Positions 19,047 to 29,135 of a stretch of 64,000 nt of DNA are shown here, piece after piece; position 1 is the first letter of the stretch, and the number at the start of each line of letters is the position of its first letter. The notes under the pieces are model-generated. The model was not told the DNA's origin and did not search any database. It saw only the letters and a program-made list of their open reading frames with translations. Source of the stretch: Paracandidimonas soli (GTDB lineage: Bacteria; Pseudomonadota; Gammaproteobacteria; Burkholderiales; Burkholderiaceae_B); assembly GCF_004342005.1 (NCBI RefSeq), contig NZ_SMBX01000008.1, forward strand, positions 104,482-168,481. Direction: 5' to 3'. Position numbers and translations under genes: made by a program.

Positions 19047-20827
19047 TGATGAAAATCTGGCGTTCCCTGTCTTTCGCATGCTGTCTGCTTGGCTGGAGCC
19101 ATGGAACGCTGGCCGCGAAGCCCGAGGTCGTCATCGATCCGGGCGGCGTGCCGCCCGAAGCCCTGCAGGCCATCATCGGCGCGGTGGATGCCATCACACG
19201 GCTGGCCGAAGACCAGGACGGCGGGGAAGTCTCGCGCCTGCGTCGCCGGGCGCACGAGGCCACCTTGTCCGCGCTGGAGACGCAGGGCTATTTTTCCGCG
19301 AAGGTCGAGCTCGAAGCCACGGAAGACGAACTGGGCGAGGCCTGGGACATCTTCATTACGCCGGGCGAACGGGCGACCGTATCCTCCGTGGATATCGCGT
19401 TGAACGGGCGCATATCCAGTGAGGAGTTCGCCGACCGGGCCGCGGCCATCAAGGAGCGCTGGCCGCTCAAGCCCGGTGATCTCTTCATCAATTCCGACTG
19501 GGGGTCGGCCAAGACGGCGCTGCTGGACGACGTCAGCCGCAAGGACTTCTACTTTGCAAGATACACGCGCACCCAGGCGACGGTCGATGCCGACGAGGCG
19601 AAGGCGGATCTGGATCTTGCCGTCGATAGCGGGCCGCGAGTGCGGATGGGGCCTATGCACACGGAAGGGCTCAAGCGGGTGCCGCGCACCTTGATCGAGC
19701 GCTATATACGCTACCAGCCGGGCGACCCTTACGACCAGGACAAGCTGGACGATTGGCAGCAGTCGCTGCAATCGACGACGTTCTTCCGCGGCGCATTCGT
19801 CACGCTGGACTCCGATCCCGAGAAAAGGACGGAACTCCCCGATGGCGATGTCGAGCTCCCGCTGAACGTCAGTGTGTCCGAAGCGCCGGCCAGGCGGTTC
19901 ACCACATCGCTGGGCGTCGACAGCGACAACGGCGTGCGCGTGGAGGGGCTGTACCGGCAGAATATCGTGTTCGGCCAGCCGATCTGGACCGAGACCGGCG
20001 TGGGGGTCGACAAGGACAGGCAAAGGGCTTTTTTTGATGTGCACCTGCCGCCGACCAGCAACGGCTCCAAGGACAGCGTCGGCGTCCTGTTCAATCGTTC
20101 CGACGTCGAAGGGCTGGATTCCACGCGCTATGCGCTGGGCTGGAAGCGCCGGCAGGAGCGCAAGGGCGCGGGCGACAGCCGCGTCGAATATGAAACGCAG
20201 TGGGGCCTGACGGCGGCATACGACCGCATCCGCATCCAGGGCGCCGACAACTACAATGTGCCCACGCTGATCGGCACCTGGCAGTGGCTGCGGCGCGATG
20301 TGGACGCCAAGTACGATCCGAGGGAAGGCAACCTGATCGACTTCGGCATCGGCCTGGGCGTGACCATGGACAAGGGTGAAACCTTCCAGCGCACCAACCT
20401 GCGCCTGCAGCAATGGTGGCCCATCGGCCGCAGGCACGTGCTCACGCTGCGCGGCGAAGTGGCCAAGGTATGGGCCGGCACCGATCGCGTGCCGCAGGAT
20501 TTCGGCTATCGCACGGGCGGGGCCCGCACCATCCGGGGCTATAAATACCAGTCCATCGGATTGAGCAAGGGCGACGCCACCATCGGCGCCCCGGCCATGG
20601 CCCTGGTCAGCGCTGAATACATGCACTATTTCACCGATATGCTGGGCATGGCCGTGTTCGTCGACGCGGGCGATGCCGCCGAATCCTTCGGAGACATGAG
20701 CTGGGCCCTGGGCTACGGGGTGGGCGCCAGGGTGCGCACGCCCGCCGGTCCATTCCATGTGGACGTCGCGTACGGACAGCGGGACCGCAAGCTGCGCCTG
20801 CACTTTTCTCTGGGTATCGCATTTTGA
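19046..20827 (+). CDS. tamA: translocation and assembly module subunit TamA (Omp85 family)
   Basis: 593 residues with a signal peptide of about 23 residues. Three POTRA domains fill roughly 30-270, followed by a 16-strand Omp85 barrel: the lid-lock region GYRTGGARTIRGYKYQSIG contains the conserved RGY motif, and the protein ends in an aromatic residue (GIAF), as outer-membrane proteins do. TamA sits in the outer membrane and, with TamB, helps insert proteins or move lipids across the periplasm. It overlaps apbC by one base and tamB by four. Confidence 0.93.
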   Translation: MMKIWRSLSFACCLLGWSHGTLAAKPEVVIDPGGVPPEALQAIIGAVDAITRLAEDQDGGEVSRLRRRAHEATLSALETQGYFSAKVELEATEDELGEAWDIFITPGERATVSSVDIALNGRISSEEFADRAAAIKERWPLKPGDLFINSDWGSAKTALLDDVSRKDFYFARYTRTQATVDADEAKADLDLAVDSGPRVRMGPMHTEGLKRVPRTLIERYIRYQPGDPYDQDKLDDWQQSLQSTTFFRGAFVTLDSDPEKRTELPDGDVELPLNVSVSEAPARRFTTSLGVDSDNGVRVEGLYRQNIVFGQPIWTETGVGVDKDRQRAFFDVHLPPTSNGSKDSVGVLFNRSDVEGLDSTRYALGWKRRQERKGAGDSRVEYETQWGLTAAYDRIRIQGADNYNVPTLIGTWQWLRRDVDAKYDPREGNLIDFGIGLGVTMDKGETFQRTNLRLQQWWPIGRRHVLTLRGEVAKVWAGTDRVPQDFGYRTGGARTIRGYKYQSIGLSKGDATIGAPAMALVSAEYMHYFTDMLGMAVFVDAGDAAESFGDMSWALGYGVGARVRTPAGPFHVDVAYGQRDRKLRLHFSLGIAF

Positions 20828-23800
20828 AGACCTTCGCACGTTGGTTGTCGCGCATTCTGATCTGGGCGGGGCCTTTGCTGGTCCTGTCGATCGTGATCGT
20901 GGGCGGCTTCCTGGCGTGGGCGCTGGGAACGCAGCAAGGTACGCGCTGGACGCTGGGGACGGCGGCGCACTACATGGACGGGCAGGCGGAAGGAGTGCGG
21001 GGCTCGATCCTGGGCGGCGTGCATGTCGAGGACTTCGCCATTCGCCTGCCGGAACTCTCGGTGGAAATCGAAGACTTCCACTTGCAGGCGGACTGGCGCC
21101 AGTTGCTGGAGCGGCGCCTGCATGTCAAGGATCTTTCCGCCGGAAGGATCGCCGTCGGCCTGAAGTCCTCGGACGAGCCCGCATCCGAAGAGCCTGCGGA
21201 AATTCCGGCGATCCCCGTGCAGATCCTGCTGGATCGCCTGGCGCTTGGCCGGCTCGAAGTCACGATCGACGGGGAAGCGCTGCCCGTCGGCGTATCCCGC
21301 CTGGAGACGTCGCTGGCTGTTACCGGAGAAACGGGGCAACTGGTGCTGCGCAGCCTGGACGTGGCGCATGATCTGGCGGATGTCAGCCTGTCGGGCGACT
21401 TGCGTCTGGCGGAATTGCGCAAGCCCTGGCCCGCCAGGGCCTATCTCGATGCGGCCATCCAGGGCAAGGGGCCGGACTCGCCGCTGTGCCTGCCCGCCTT
21501 CGTGCCGGGCAGTGCGCCGGCAAATGCGGCAAGCGGCAATAATGGCAGTGAAAAGGCCAATGGCGAGGAAGGCAAGGACGGGGATGCTTCGTCCGACGCT
21601 GCAGGAATGCCGCCGTGCGCGGCCAATTTGCAGTTGAAAGCGGACGGCAGCCTGGATTCCATGGCAGTGACGCTGACGGGCAGCGGCCAGGGCTTGAAGC
21701 TGCTGGCCAATGCCAGCCTGCTGCCCCAGGCTGCGTTTCCGCTGAGAAAGGCCGATGTCGACCTGGAACTGGGAGATGGTTCGGGCGTCCAGGGCGAGCT
21801 GACCTGGAATGAGGCGCAGTCGCCCGGCGCCGCGGATCGCGTGACGGGCACCTTGTCCACCCGGAAGCTGAACGTCGGCCATATGGCGGCCGGCGCCATA
21901 CCGGACGCCTTGCTGACGCTGGACGGCGCTTTCGACATCGGAGTCCACGACATGCAGCGGCTGGAAAATGCCGAAGTGTCGCTGGCATTCGCCGAGGATT
22001 CGCGCTGGAACGGACAGGCGCTGTCCGGCAAGCTGAAGCTGGCTCTGGAACAGGTGGTGGGCGCCGGCAATGCGGCCGCCGCGGCGCAGGCAGACGCGGG
22101 ACGGGATGCGGCTCCCGTGGATGCCGGGGCAGCCGGGAAGCCCGCTGCCGAGACGGCGGTTTCCGGTGGCGTGGCCTCGGGGGAAGCTGCCGCCGACAAG
22201 GCGGCTTCCGATGCCTCCGCGCCCATCGTGCCTGCGATGCTGTCCGAATGGCGGCTGCCGGTCGTTTCCGCCGATCTTCGCATCGGGCGCAGCCGCTTCG
22301 TGCTGGACGGCGCGCTGGGCGATGCGAAGGACAGGATCAAGCTGGATGCGGCGGCACCTTCGCTCGACGCATTGTGGCCCGGGCTGCCCGGCGGCTTCAA
22401 GGCCAGCGGTGAGCTTGGCGGGAGCGTCGCCCAGCATGCGGCGGACCTGCAGGTGGAATACACCATGCCCGACGGCAAGCCGGATGTTCCGGGATCGGCC
22501 CCGGTGCAGGCCGTTCTGGCGCTCGATGGCGGCTGGGGGCGCGGCCCGGGCGGCGAGGCGGAAGGCTGGCGCGGGCGGATCACGCGGCTGAGGGCGGACC
22601 ATGCGGGCTTTCGCGTGGCGTCCGAAGGCGAGACGCCGGTGTCCTATGTGCCTGGCGCACAGGACGTGGAGTGGCGGATCGGCGAGGCCCGGCTTCAGGT
22701 ATGGCAGCGAGAGGATCATCTGCTCACGCTGCGCAGCCGGCAGGCGCAGGGAGGCCATGGGCACTGGGAAACCAGCGGGGAAGTCGCGCAATTGCGCATC
22801 ACCGATGCCCGTATCGAACGCCTGCGCGAGACGTTGGCGGTCATGCAGCCGGAAAAGGCCAAGGCGGACCGCGGCGGCGTGACCGTGCGGTCGGCGGCGC
22901 GCAAGCAGGAAAACGACATCACGCTCGACATCGACTGGAACCTGAAGTTTTCCGATGCGCTCGAAGGCGTCGCAAGCGTCCGCCGCACGGCGGGCGATCT
23001 GGTGATTCCGGCGGATACGCCCGTGCCGATGGGCCTGCGGACGCTGGGCATGAACATCAAGGCGAATCGTGTATCTGCCGGCGTCAGCCGGCTGCTGGCC
23101 GAGGGGCAGGTGCAGACGGCGGACAAGGGCAGCCTGGAGGTGGATGGGTCGTTCCTGCTGCGCTCTGCGGGCGGCTGGCGCATAGATCCAGCCGATGGCA
23201 ATGTGGTGCAGGCGCGCGCCGTGGTGGCCGACCTGGGGTGGATCAGCATCTTCACCGGCGACGCCGTCGAGCTGGGCGGCAAGATCAGCGCGGACGTCAA
23301 GGCGCAAAGCCGCAAGGATGGCAGTTGGGGGACCGGTGGCAATGTATCCGGAGAAGGCTTGCGCATCGTCAGCCTGGATCAGGGCGTGCGCCTGCTCGAC
23401 GGCACGCTGCGGGCGCATTTCGACAATGATCGCGTCGTGCTGGACAGCTTGCGCTTCCCGGCGCAGCTGCGCGTGGAGCCGAAGGAATGGCGCACCAGGG
23501 AGTGGGTCTACAACAATCCGGATGCCAAGGACGGCAGCCTGACGCTCAGCGGCGAATGGAACCTCGCGCAGTCGCGGGGAGTCGTGGACGTCGCGCTGCG
23601 CCGTTACCCCATACTGCAGCGCTCGGACCGCTATGCCATGATTTCGGGAGACATCAAGGTCGATGCGCAATTGCCGGCGTTGGCCGTCACGGGTAGCGTG
23701 ACCGCCGATGCGGGTTGGATCGACCTGGATATCGTCGGCGGCGTGCCGTCGGTCGATGGCGATGTGGTGGTGGTCAGGGGAGGGGAAGCTCCCAAGGAGG

Positions 23801-24567
23801 TTTCGGCGCCGATGGATGTGTCCCTGGATCTGACCGTGGATCTGGGACCGCGCTTCTACCTGACGGGCTACGGTGTCAACTCCGGCCTGATCGGGCAGAT
23901 GCGCTTGGTCATGAAGGCGGGCAAGCTGACGGCGCATGGCGCGCTGAACACGCGCGGGGGCGCCATAGAAACCTACGGGCAGCGCCTGCAGCTCAGGCGC
24001 GGCACCATCACGTTCCAGGGCGACATCACCAGTCCGGTACTCGACATCGAGGCGTTGCGGACCGGGGCGGCGGTGCAGGCCGGCGTCCGCGTGGCGGGTA
24101 CGGCAAGGCGGCCTCGCATCGACCTGGTGTCCTATCCGGAAGTGGCGGAAGTCGAGAAACTGTCGTGGCTGCTGCTGGGACGCGGTCCGGACGAGTCCGG
24201 CGGCGACGCGGCGCTGCTATTCTCGGTGGGAACCTCCTTCCTCAGCGGCGGAGAGCCTTTCTACCGGCGTTTCGGGATAGACGAGGTCAGCATGCGCTCG
24301 GGTGAGCTGGGGGCCGTGGGCAGCATTCTTCCTGCGGAAAGCGTGGTGCGTTCGCTGGATTCCGGCACCAGCGAGATCGAGCGCAAGTTCATGGTGGTGA
24401 GCAAGACGCTCAGCAGCGGATTCACGGTCAGCCTGGAGCAGGCCCTGTCCGATACCGGCACGGTAGGCCGGGTCAGCTATCGGCTGGCGCGCGGGCTGAC
24501 GGCGCAGGCCAGCGCGGGCACAGTGAGCGGGCTGGCGCTGGTCTATCGCTATTTTTCTAGGGATTGA
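20824..24567 (+). CDS. tamB: translocation and assembly module subunit TamB (DUF490)
   Basis: 1247 residues, starting at a TTG that overlaps the tamA stop (TTGA). An N-terminal signal anchor (about 8-38) is followed by a very long periplasmic beta-helical body with low-complexity Ala/Gly segments, and the C-terminal DUF490 domain that contacts TamA ([20 protein letters not shown], then [20 protein letters not shown]). It forms a hydrophobic groove spanning the periplasm. Length and tandem arrangement are normal for the family. A very long antisense frame over this gene is a high-GC shadow. Confidence 0.93.
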   Translation: MKTFARWLSRILIWAGPLLVLSIVIVGGFLAWALGTQQGTRWTLGTAAHYMDGQAEGVRGSILGGVHVEDFAIRLPELSVEIEDFHLQADWRQLLERRLHVKDLSAGRIAVGLKSSDEPASEEPAEIPAIPVQILLDRLALGRLEVTIDGEALPVGVSRLETSLAVTGETGQLVLRSLDVAHDLADVSLSGDLRLAELRKPWPARAYLDAAIQGKGPDSPLCLPAFVPGSAPANAASGNNGSEKANGEEGKDGDASSDAAGMPPCAANLQLKADGSLDSMAVTLTGSGQGLKLLANASLLPQAAFPLRKADVDLELGDGSGVQGELTWNEAQSPGAADRVTGTLSTRKLNVGHMAAGAIPDALLTLDGAFDIGVHDMQRLENAEVSLAFAEDSRWNGQALSGKLKLALEQVVGAGNAAAAAQADAGRDAAPVDAGAAGKPAAETAVSGGVASGEAAADKAASDASAPIVPAMLSEWRLPVVSADLRIGRSRFVLDGALGDAKDRIKLDAAAPSLDALWPGLPGGFKASGELGGSVAQHAADLQVEYTMPDGKPDVPGSAPVQAVLALDGGWGRGPGGEAEGWRGRITRLRADHAGFRVASEGETPVSYVPGAQDVEWRIGEARLQVWQREDHLLTLRSRQAQGGHGHWETSGEVAQLRITDARIERLRETLAVMQPEKAKADRGGVTVRSAARKQENDITLDIDWNLKFSDALEGVASVRRTAGDLVIPADTPVPMGLRTLGMNIKANRVSAGVSRLLAEGQVQTADKGSLEVDGSFLLRSAGGWRIDPADGNVVQARAVVADLGWISIFTGDAVELGGKISADVKAQSRKDGSWGTGGNVSGEGLRIVSLDQGVRLLDGTLRAHFDNDRVVLDSLRFPAQLRVEPKEWRTREWVYNNPDAKDGSLTLSGEWNLAQSRGVVDVALRRYPILQRSDRYAMISGDIKVDAQLPALAVTGSVTADAGWIDLDIVGGVPSVDGDVVVVRGGEAPKEVSAPMDVSLDLTVDLGPRFYLTGYGVNSGLIGQMRLVMKAGKLTAHGALNTRGGAIETYGQRLQLRRGTITFQGDITSPVLDIEALRTGAAVQAGVRVAGTARRPRIDLVSYPEVAEVEKLSWLLLGRGPDESGGDAALLFSVGTSFLSGGEPFYRRFGIDEVSMRSGELGAVGSILPAESVVRSLDSGTSEIERKFMVVSKTLSSGFTVSLEQALSDTGTVGRVSYRLARGLTAQASAGTVSGLALVYRYFSRD

Positions 24568-24646
24568 GGCGATATTTGCGGCAGCGCATGCATTTTGTAA
24601 TCGACAAGCGATAAAATACGCCGCTATTACACAGGGGCAAGGTGTT

Positions 24647-25210
24647 ATGAGCATAAAAAGTGACCGCTGGATACGCAGGGCCTCGGAGCAGGGCATGATC
24701 GAGCCGTTCGAGCCGGGCCAGGTCCGCGAGATCAACGGGCAGCGCATCGTCAGCTACGGCACGAGCAGCTACGGCTACGATGTGCGCTGCGCGGACGAAT
24801 TCAAGATATTCACCAATATCAATTCCACCATCGTCGATCCCAAGGCGTTCGACGAGAAGTCGTTCGTGGATTTCAAGGGGGATGTATGCATCATTCCGCC
24901 GAATTCCTTCGCTCTGGCGCGCACCGTGGAATATTTCCGCATTCCGCGCAGCGTGCTCACAGTCTGCCTGGGCAAGAGCACCTATGCCCGCTGCGGCATC
25001 ATCGTCAACGTGACGCCGCTGGAACCGGAATGGGAGGGCCACGTTACGCTGGAGTTCTCCAATACGACGCCTCTGCCCGCCAAGATCTATGCCGGAGAAG
25101 GGTGCGCGCAGATGCTGTTCTTCGGGGGCGATGAGGTGTGCGAAACCTCGTACCGCGATCGCGGCGGCAAGTACCAGGGGCAGCAGGGCGTGACCCTGCC
25201 GCGCACCTGA
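24647..25210 (+). CDS. dcd: dCTP deaminase
   Basis: 187 residues, normal length. Conserved blocks are present: [13 protein letters not shown] near the start, the nucleotide-binding [11 protein letters not shown], and the catalytic Glu in [16 protein letters not shown]. The enzyme is a homotrimer that deaminates dCTP to dUTP on the route to dTMP. It lies alone between tamB and the decarboxylase gene. A short AT-rich stretch (24590-24640) upstream probably holds its promoter. Confidence 0.96.
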   Translation: MSIKSDRWIRRASEQGMIEPFEPGQVREINGQRIVSYGTSSYGYDVRCADEFKIFTNINSTIVDPKAFDEKSFVDFKGDVCIIPPNSFALARTVEYFRIPRSVLTVCLGKSTYARCGIIVNVTPLEPEWEGHVTLEFSNTTPLPAKIYAGEGCAQMLFFGGDEVCETSYRDRGGKYQGQQGVTLPRT

Positions 25211-25360
25211 GCCCGGAGCCCATTGCCCGATTCTCCCGGAATCCGTCCAGGCCGCGCTTGCGGCGCTGCGCGCTGATTCCGGGTGTTAGCATTCCATTTT
25301 TCCCTTTCACGTCGCACGCGGCGAAACCCTCCTAATCAGCGCATCAGCGGGAGTCTGGCC

Positions 25361-27622
25361 ATGAAATTTCGCTTTCCCATCGTCATCATCGATGAGGACT
25401 ATCGCTCGGAGAACGCTTCGGGCCTGGGCATCCGTGCCCTGGCGGCGGCTCTCGAGGCCGAGGGCGTCGAAGTGCTGGGCGTCACCAGCTACGGCGATCT
25501 GAGCTCGTTCGCGCAGCAGCAAAGCCGCGCCAGCGCGTTCATCCTGTCGATCGACGATGAGGAGTTCGACGTGGACTCGCCGGAAGACGTGGCGCACGCC
25601 ATCAAGAACCTGCGCGCCTTCATCGGCGAGCTGCGGTTCCGCAATGAGGAAATCCCCATCTATCTGTATGGCGAAACCCGCACTTCGCAGCATATCCCCA
25701 ACGATATCCTGCGCGAACTGCATGGCTTCATCCATATGTTCGAGGACACGCCCGAATTCGTGGCGCGCCATATCATCCGCGAGGCGCGCCAGTACCTGGA
25801 CGGCCTGGCGCCGCCGTTCTTCCGCGAGCTGGTCAAGTATGCGTCCGACGGCTCGTACTCCTGGCACTGCCCGGGGCACTCGGGAGGGGTGGCCTTCCTG
25901 AAGAGCCCGGTGGGCCAGATGTTCCACCAGTTCTTCGGCGAGAATATGCTGCGCGCCGACGTCTGCAATGCGGTCGACGAGCTGGGCCAGCTGCTGGACC
26001 ATACCGGCCCGGTGGCGGAGTCCGAGCTGAATGCCGCACGCATCTTCAACGCCGATCACTGCTTCTTCGTGACCAACGGCACATCCACCTCGAACAAGAT
26101 CGTCTGGCACGCCAACGTGGCCAACAACGATATCGTCGTGGTGGACCGCAATTGCCACAAATCCATTCTGCACGCCATCACCATGACGGGCGCGATTCCG
26201 GTGTTCCTGCGTCCCACGCGCAATCACTTGGGTATCATCGGCCCCATCCCGCTGGAGGAATTCAGTCCGGAAAGCATTCGCCGCAAGATCGAGGCCAACC
26301 CGTTCGCCAGCCAGGCCAAGAACAAGCGCCCGCGCATCCTGACGCTGACGCAAAGCACTTATGACGGCGTCATCTACAACGTCGAGATGATCAAGGAACA
26401 GCTCTCGGGCGAAATCGACACCTTGCATTTCGACGAAGCCTGGCTGCCGCACGCCGCGTTCCACGAGTTCTACAAGAACATGCACGCCATCGGCGCGGGC
26501 CGCCCGCGCTGCAAGGACAGCATGATCTTCGCCACGCACTCCACGCACAAGCTGCTGGCCGGGCTTTCGCAGGCGTCGCAGATTACCGTGCAGGACGCGG
26601 AAACGCGCAAGCTGGACCGCAACGTGTTCAACGAAGCCTACCTCATGCATACGTCCACGTCGCCGCAGTATGCCATCATCGCGTCCTGCGACGTGGCGGC
26701 GGCCATGATGGAGCCTCCCGGCGGCACGGCCCTGGTCGAGGAATCCATCGCCGAAGCCCTGGATTTCCGCCGCGCCATGCGCAAGGTGGAATCCGAGTTC
26801 GGCAAGAACGACTGGTGGTTCAAGGTGTGGGGTCCCAACCGCCTGGTGGCGGACGATATCGGCGATCAGGAAGACTGGCTGCTGGAGTCGGGCGACGCCT
26901 GGCACGGCTTCGGCGACCTGGCGCCGGGCTTCAACATGCTGGATCCGATCAAGGCGACCATCGTCACGCCCGGCCTGGACATTTCCGGCACCTTCGCCGA
27001 CAGCGGCATCCCGGCCTCGCTGGTGTCCAAGTACCTGGTGGAGCACGGCGTGGTCGTGGAAAAGACCGGCCTGTATTCCTTCTTCATCCTGTTCACCATC
27101 GGCATCACGAAGGGCCGCTGGAACACGCTGCTGACCGCCCTGCAGCAGTTCAAGGACGACTACGACCGCAACCAGCCGTTGTGGCGCGTGTTGCCCGATT
27201 TCCACAAGGCGCATCGGCGCTACGAGCGCATGGGCCTGCGCGATCTCTGCCAGGCGGTGCACGAAGCCTATCGCGACCACAATGTCGCCAGCGTCACCAC
27301 CGAAATGTACCTGAGCGACATGGTGCCGGCCATGAAGCCGTCGGACGCCTACGCCAAGATGGCGCACCGCGAGGTCGAGCGCGTGGCCATCGACGATCTG
27401 GAAGGGCGCGTGACGGGCGTGCTGCTGACGCCTTATCCGCCGGGCATTCCCCTGCTGATCCCGGGAGAGCGATTCAACCGCCGCATCGTGGATTATCTGC
27501 GCTTCACGCGCGAATTCAACGACCGCTTTCCCGGATTCGAAACCGACGTGCACGGCCTTGCCACCGAGCGGGACGAGAACGGCAATCTGCGCTACTACGT
27601 CGACTGCATCCGCGAAGAGTAA
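25361..27622 (+). CDS. Orn/Lys/Arg decarboxylase (fold-type I, PLP-dependent)
   Basis: 753 residues from the ATG at 25361. An N-terminal receiver-like wing domain (1-130) precedes the large PLP domain: the Schiff-base Lys is at about residue 397 in ATHSTHKLLAGLSQA, with the DEAW cofactor motif shortly before it and the family signature SYSWHCPGHSGGVAF. The length matches biodegradative arginine decarboxylase (about 755) better than lysine decarboxylase (about 715), so arginine is the likelier substrate, but this cannot be settled here. It decarboxylates a basic amino acid in the cytoplasm, giving a polyamine precursor or acid resistance. The downstream flavoprotein gene starts 2 bases after it. 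Confidence 0.9.
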   Translation: MKFRFPIVIIDEDYRSENASGLGIRALAAALEAEGVEVLGVTSYGDLSSFAQQQSRASAFILSIDDEEFDVDSPEDVAHAIKNLRAFIGELRFRNEEIPIYLYGETRTSQHIPNDILRELHGFIHMFEDTPEFVARHIIREARQYLDGLAPPFFRELVKYASDGSYSWHCPGHSGGVAFLKSPVGQMFHQFFGENMLRADVCNAVDELGQLLDHTGPVAESELNAARIFNADHCFFVTNGTSTSNKIVWHANVANNDIVVVDRNCHKSILHAITMTGAIPVFLRPTRNHLGIIGPIPLEEFSPESIRRKIEANPFASQAKNKRPRILTLTQSTYDGVIYNVEMIKEQLSGEIDTLHFDEAWLPHAAFHEFYKNMHAIGAGRPRCKDSMIFATHSTHKLLAGLSQASQITVQDAETRKLDRNVFNEAYLMHTSTSPQYAIIASCDVAAAMMEPPGGTALVEESIAEALDFRRAMRKVESEFGKNDWWFKVWGPNRLVADDIGDQEDWLLESGDAWHGFGDLAPGFNMLDPIKATIVTPGLDISGTFADSGIPASLVSKYLVEHGVVVEKTGLYSFFILFTIGITKGRWNTLLTALQQFKDDYDRNQPLWRVLPDFHKAHRRYERMGLRDLCQAVHEAYRDHNVASVTTEMYLSDMVPAMKPSDAYAKMAHREVERVAIDDLEGRVTGVLLTPYPPGIPLLIPGERFNRRIVDYLRFTREFNDRFPGFETDVHGLATERDENGNLRYYVDCIREE

Positions 27623-27624
27623 AT

Positions 27625-28839
27625 GTGAGTTCATCCCGCTACGACGCCGTCGTCATCGGCGCGGGCGCGGCCGGCATGATGGCCGCCGCCATGGCCGGGC
27701 AGCGGGGGCTGCGCGTGCTGCTGGTCGAGCATGCGCAGCGCCTGGCCGAGAAGATCCGCATCTCCGGCGGAGGGCGCTGCAACTTCACCAATACCGGTGT
27801 CACGCATGCGCAGTATCTGTCGCAGAATCCGGATTTCTGCCGTTCGGCGCTGTCCGCCTATACGCCGCGAGACTTCCTGGACCTGGTGGAGCGCCATGGC
27901 ATACGCTGGCATGAAAAGCATCGCGGGCAATTGTTCTGCGACGAGTCCAGCGAAGACATCATCCGCATGCTGCGCTCGGAGTGCGAGGATGCGCGCGTAG
28001 CGTGGCGCATGCCCTGCACGGTGCAGTCCGTATCCCGGAATGGCGACGGCTTTGTCCTGCAGACCAGCCAGGGCGCCATCCATGCCGCGCAACTGGTGCT
28101 GGCGACGGGAGGCATGGCCATTCCCCAGCTCGGAGCGACGGATTTCTCCCTGAAGATCGCCAGGCAGTTCGGACTGAAGATCATCGAGCCCAGGCCGGCG
28201 CTGGTGCCGCTGGTGTTCGACGCACAGCAATGGAAGCCCTTCGCGGAACTGAGCGGTGTTGCACTGGAAGCCGGTGTTTCCACTGGGAAGGGACGTTCCG
28301 CGGGCTACTTCCTGGAAGATCTGCTGCTGACGCATCGAGGGCTTTCGGGGCCGGCCATCCTGCAGATATCCAGCTACTGGAATCCGGGCGAGCCCTTGAG
28401 CATCGATCTTGCCCCCGGGAAGGATCTGGAAGAAGAACTGCTGCAGGCCAAGCACACCGGCCGCCAGCAACTGTCCACGATATTGGCCGCGCACTGGCCG
28501 CGCCGGCTGGTGGACGGCTGGCTGCGCAGCCAGGGGGCGGAAGCCTTGGGCGGCAGCCGTTTGGCGGAACTGCCGGACGCGCGCATCCGCCGGCTTGCCG
28601 CTAGCCTGCATGCCTGGACCATCGTCCCGACGGGCACTGCGGGCTATAAAAAGGCGGAAGTCATGCGCGGAGGGGTGGACACCCGGGCCATTGACCAGAG
28701 AACCATGCAGGCGCGCAACGTGCCGGGGCTGTACATCATCGGAGAGGCGCTGGACATCACTGGCTGGCTGGGAGGCTACAACTTTCAGTGGGCCTGGGCT
28801 TCCGGAACGGCCTGCGGGCGATCACTGACGGCTGCCTGA
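27625..28839 (+). CDS. HI0933/YhiN-family flavoprotein (NAD(P)/FAD-dependent oxidoreductase)
   Basis: 404 residues from the GTG at 27625, two bases after the decarboxylase stop. An N-terminal dinucleotide-binding fold (VVIGAGAAGMMAAAMAG) is followed by the family-specific KIRISGGGRCNFTN motif, and a C-terminal FAD site (LYIIGEALDITGWLGGYNFQ). The family holds flavoproteins of unclear role, some acting on bile-acid-like enoyl substrates or in tRNA and thiol metabolism. Coupled translation with the decarboxylase is likely from the spacing, but a shared function is not obvious. Confidence 0.85.
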   Translation: MSSSRYDAVVIGAGAAGMMAAAMAGQRGLRVLLVEHAQRLAEKIRISGGGRCNFTNTGVTHAQYLSQNPDFCRSALSAYTPRDFLDLVERHGIRWHEKHRGQLFCDESSEDIIRMLRSECEDARVAWRMPCTVQSVSRNGDGFVLQTSQGAIHAAQLVLATGGMAIPQLGATDFSLKIARQFGLKIIEPRPALVPLVFDAQQWKPFAELSGVALEAGVSTGKGRSAGYFLEDLLLTHRGLSGPAILQISSYWNPGEPLSIDLAPGKDLEEELLQAKHTGRQQLSTILAAHWPRRLVDGWLRSQGAEALGGSRLAELPDARIRRLAASLHAWTIVPTGTAGYKKAEVMRGGVDTRAIDQRTMQARNVPGLYIIGEALDITGWLGGYNFQWAWASGTACGRSLTAA

Positions 28840-29135
28840 GGCTGCGGCCGCCCCTGTGCCGGCGCTTTTCATCGGCCGGTGCGCCGGGTATGCTCCGGAT
28901 ATGTCGGAAAATTTCATTTATTTACAGGTGAAATTGTTCATGATTCGGATATCATGATTGCCATATGACATGCCGATCATGGTGCAAGGCCTGTATCGAT
29001 GCGGATTCTGGAGATATGCGGCTTGCCGGGGACGGGTCGGCGCCGGCAGGTCCTAAACAATCTCCGGCTCGTGACGATAAGAAAGATGTTTCTTTTGGAA
29101 TGCATCCGGTCTGGTCACAATGGTAGGAAATCGCA
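28840..29135. other. 296-bp intergenic region with an inverted repeat at 28938-28957
   Basis: No gene is visible. TCATGAT and ATCATGA (7-base perfect arms, 6-base spacer) at 28938-28957 lie in an AT-rich block likely to be the promoter of the following signalling gene. The GC-rich start of the region (around 28858-28885, CCGGCGC...GCGCCGG-like) may terminate the decarboxylase-flavoprotein transcript. Confidence 0.4.

Noticed and set aside
18578..20839. Open frame of 753 codons on the minus strand
   Set aside because: Antisense to apbC/tamA, same shadow character.
20713..23937. Open frame of 1074 codons on the minus strand
   Set aside because: It lies antisense to tamB in high-GC DNA, has Arg/His/Gln-rich composition and no recognisable domain; a codon-structure shadow.
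25307..27634. Open frame of 775 codons on the minus strand
   Set aside because: Antisense to the well-supported decarboxylase gene; composition is Arg/His/Val-rich without domains.
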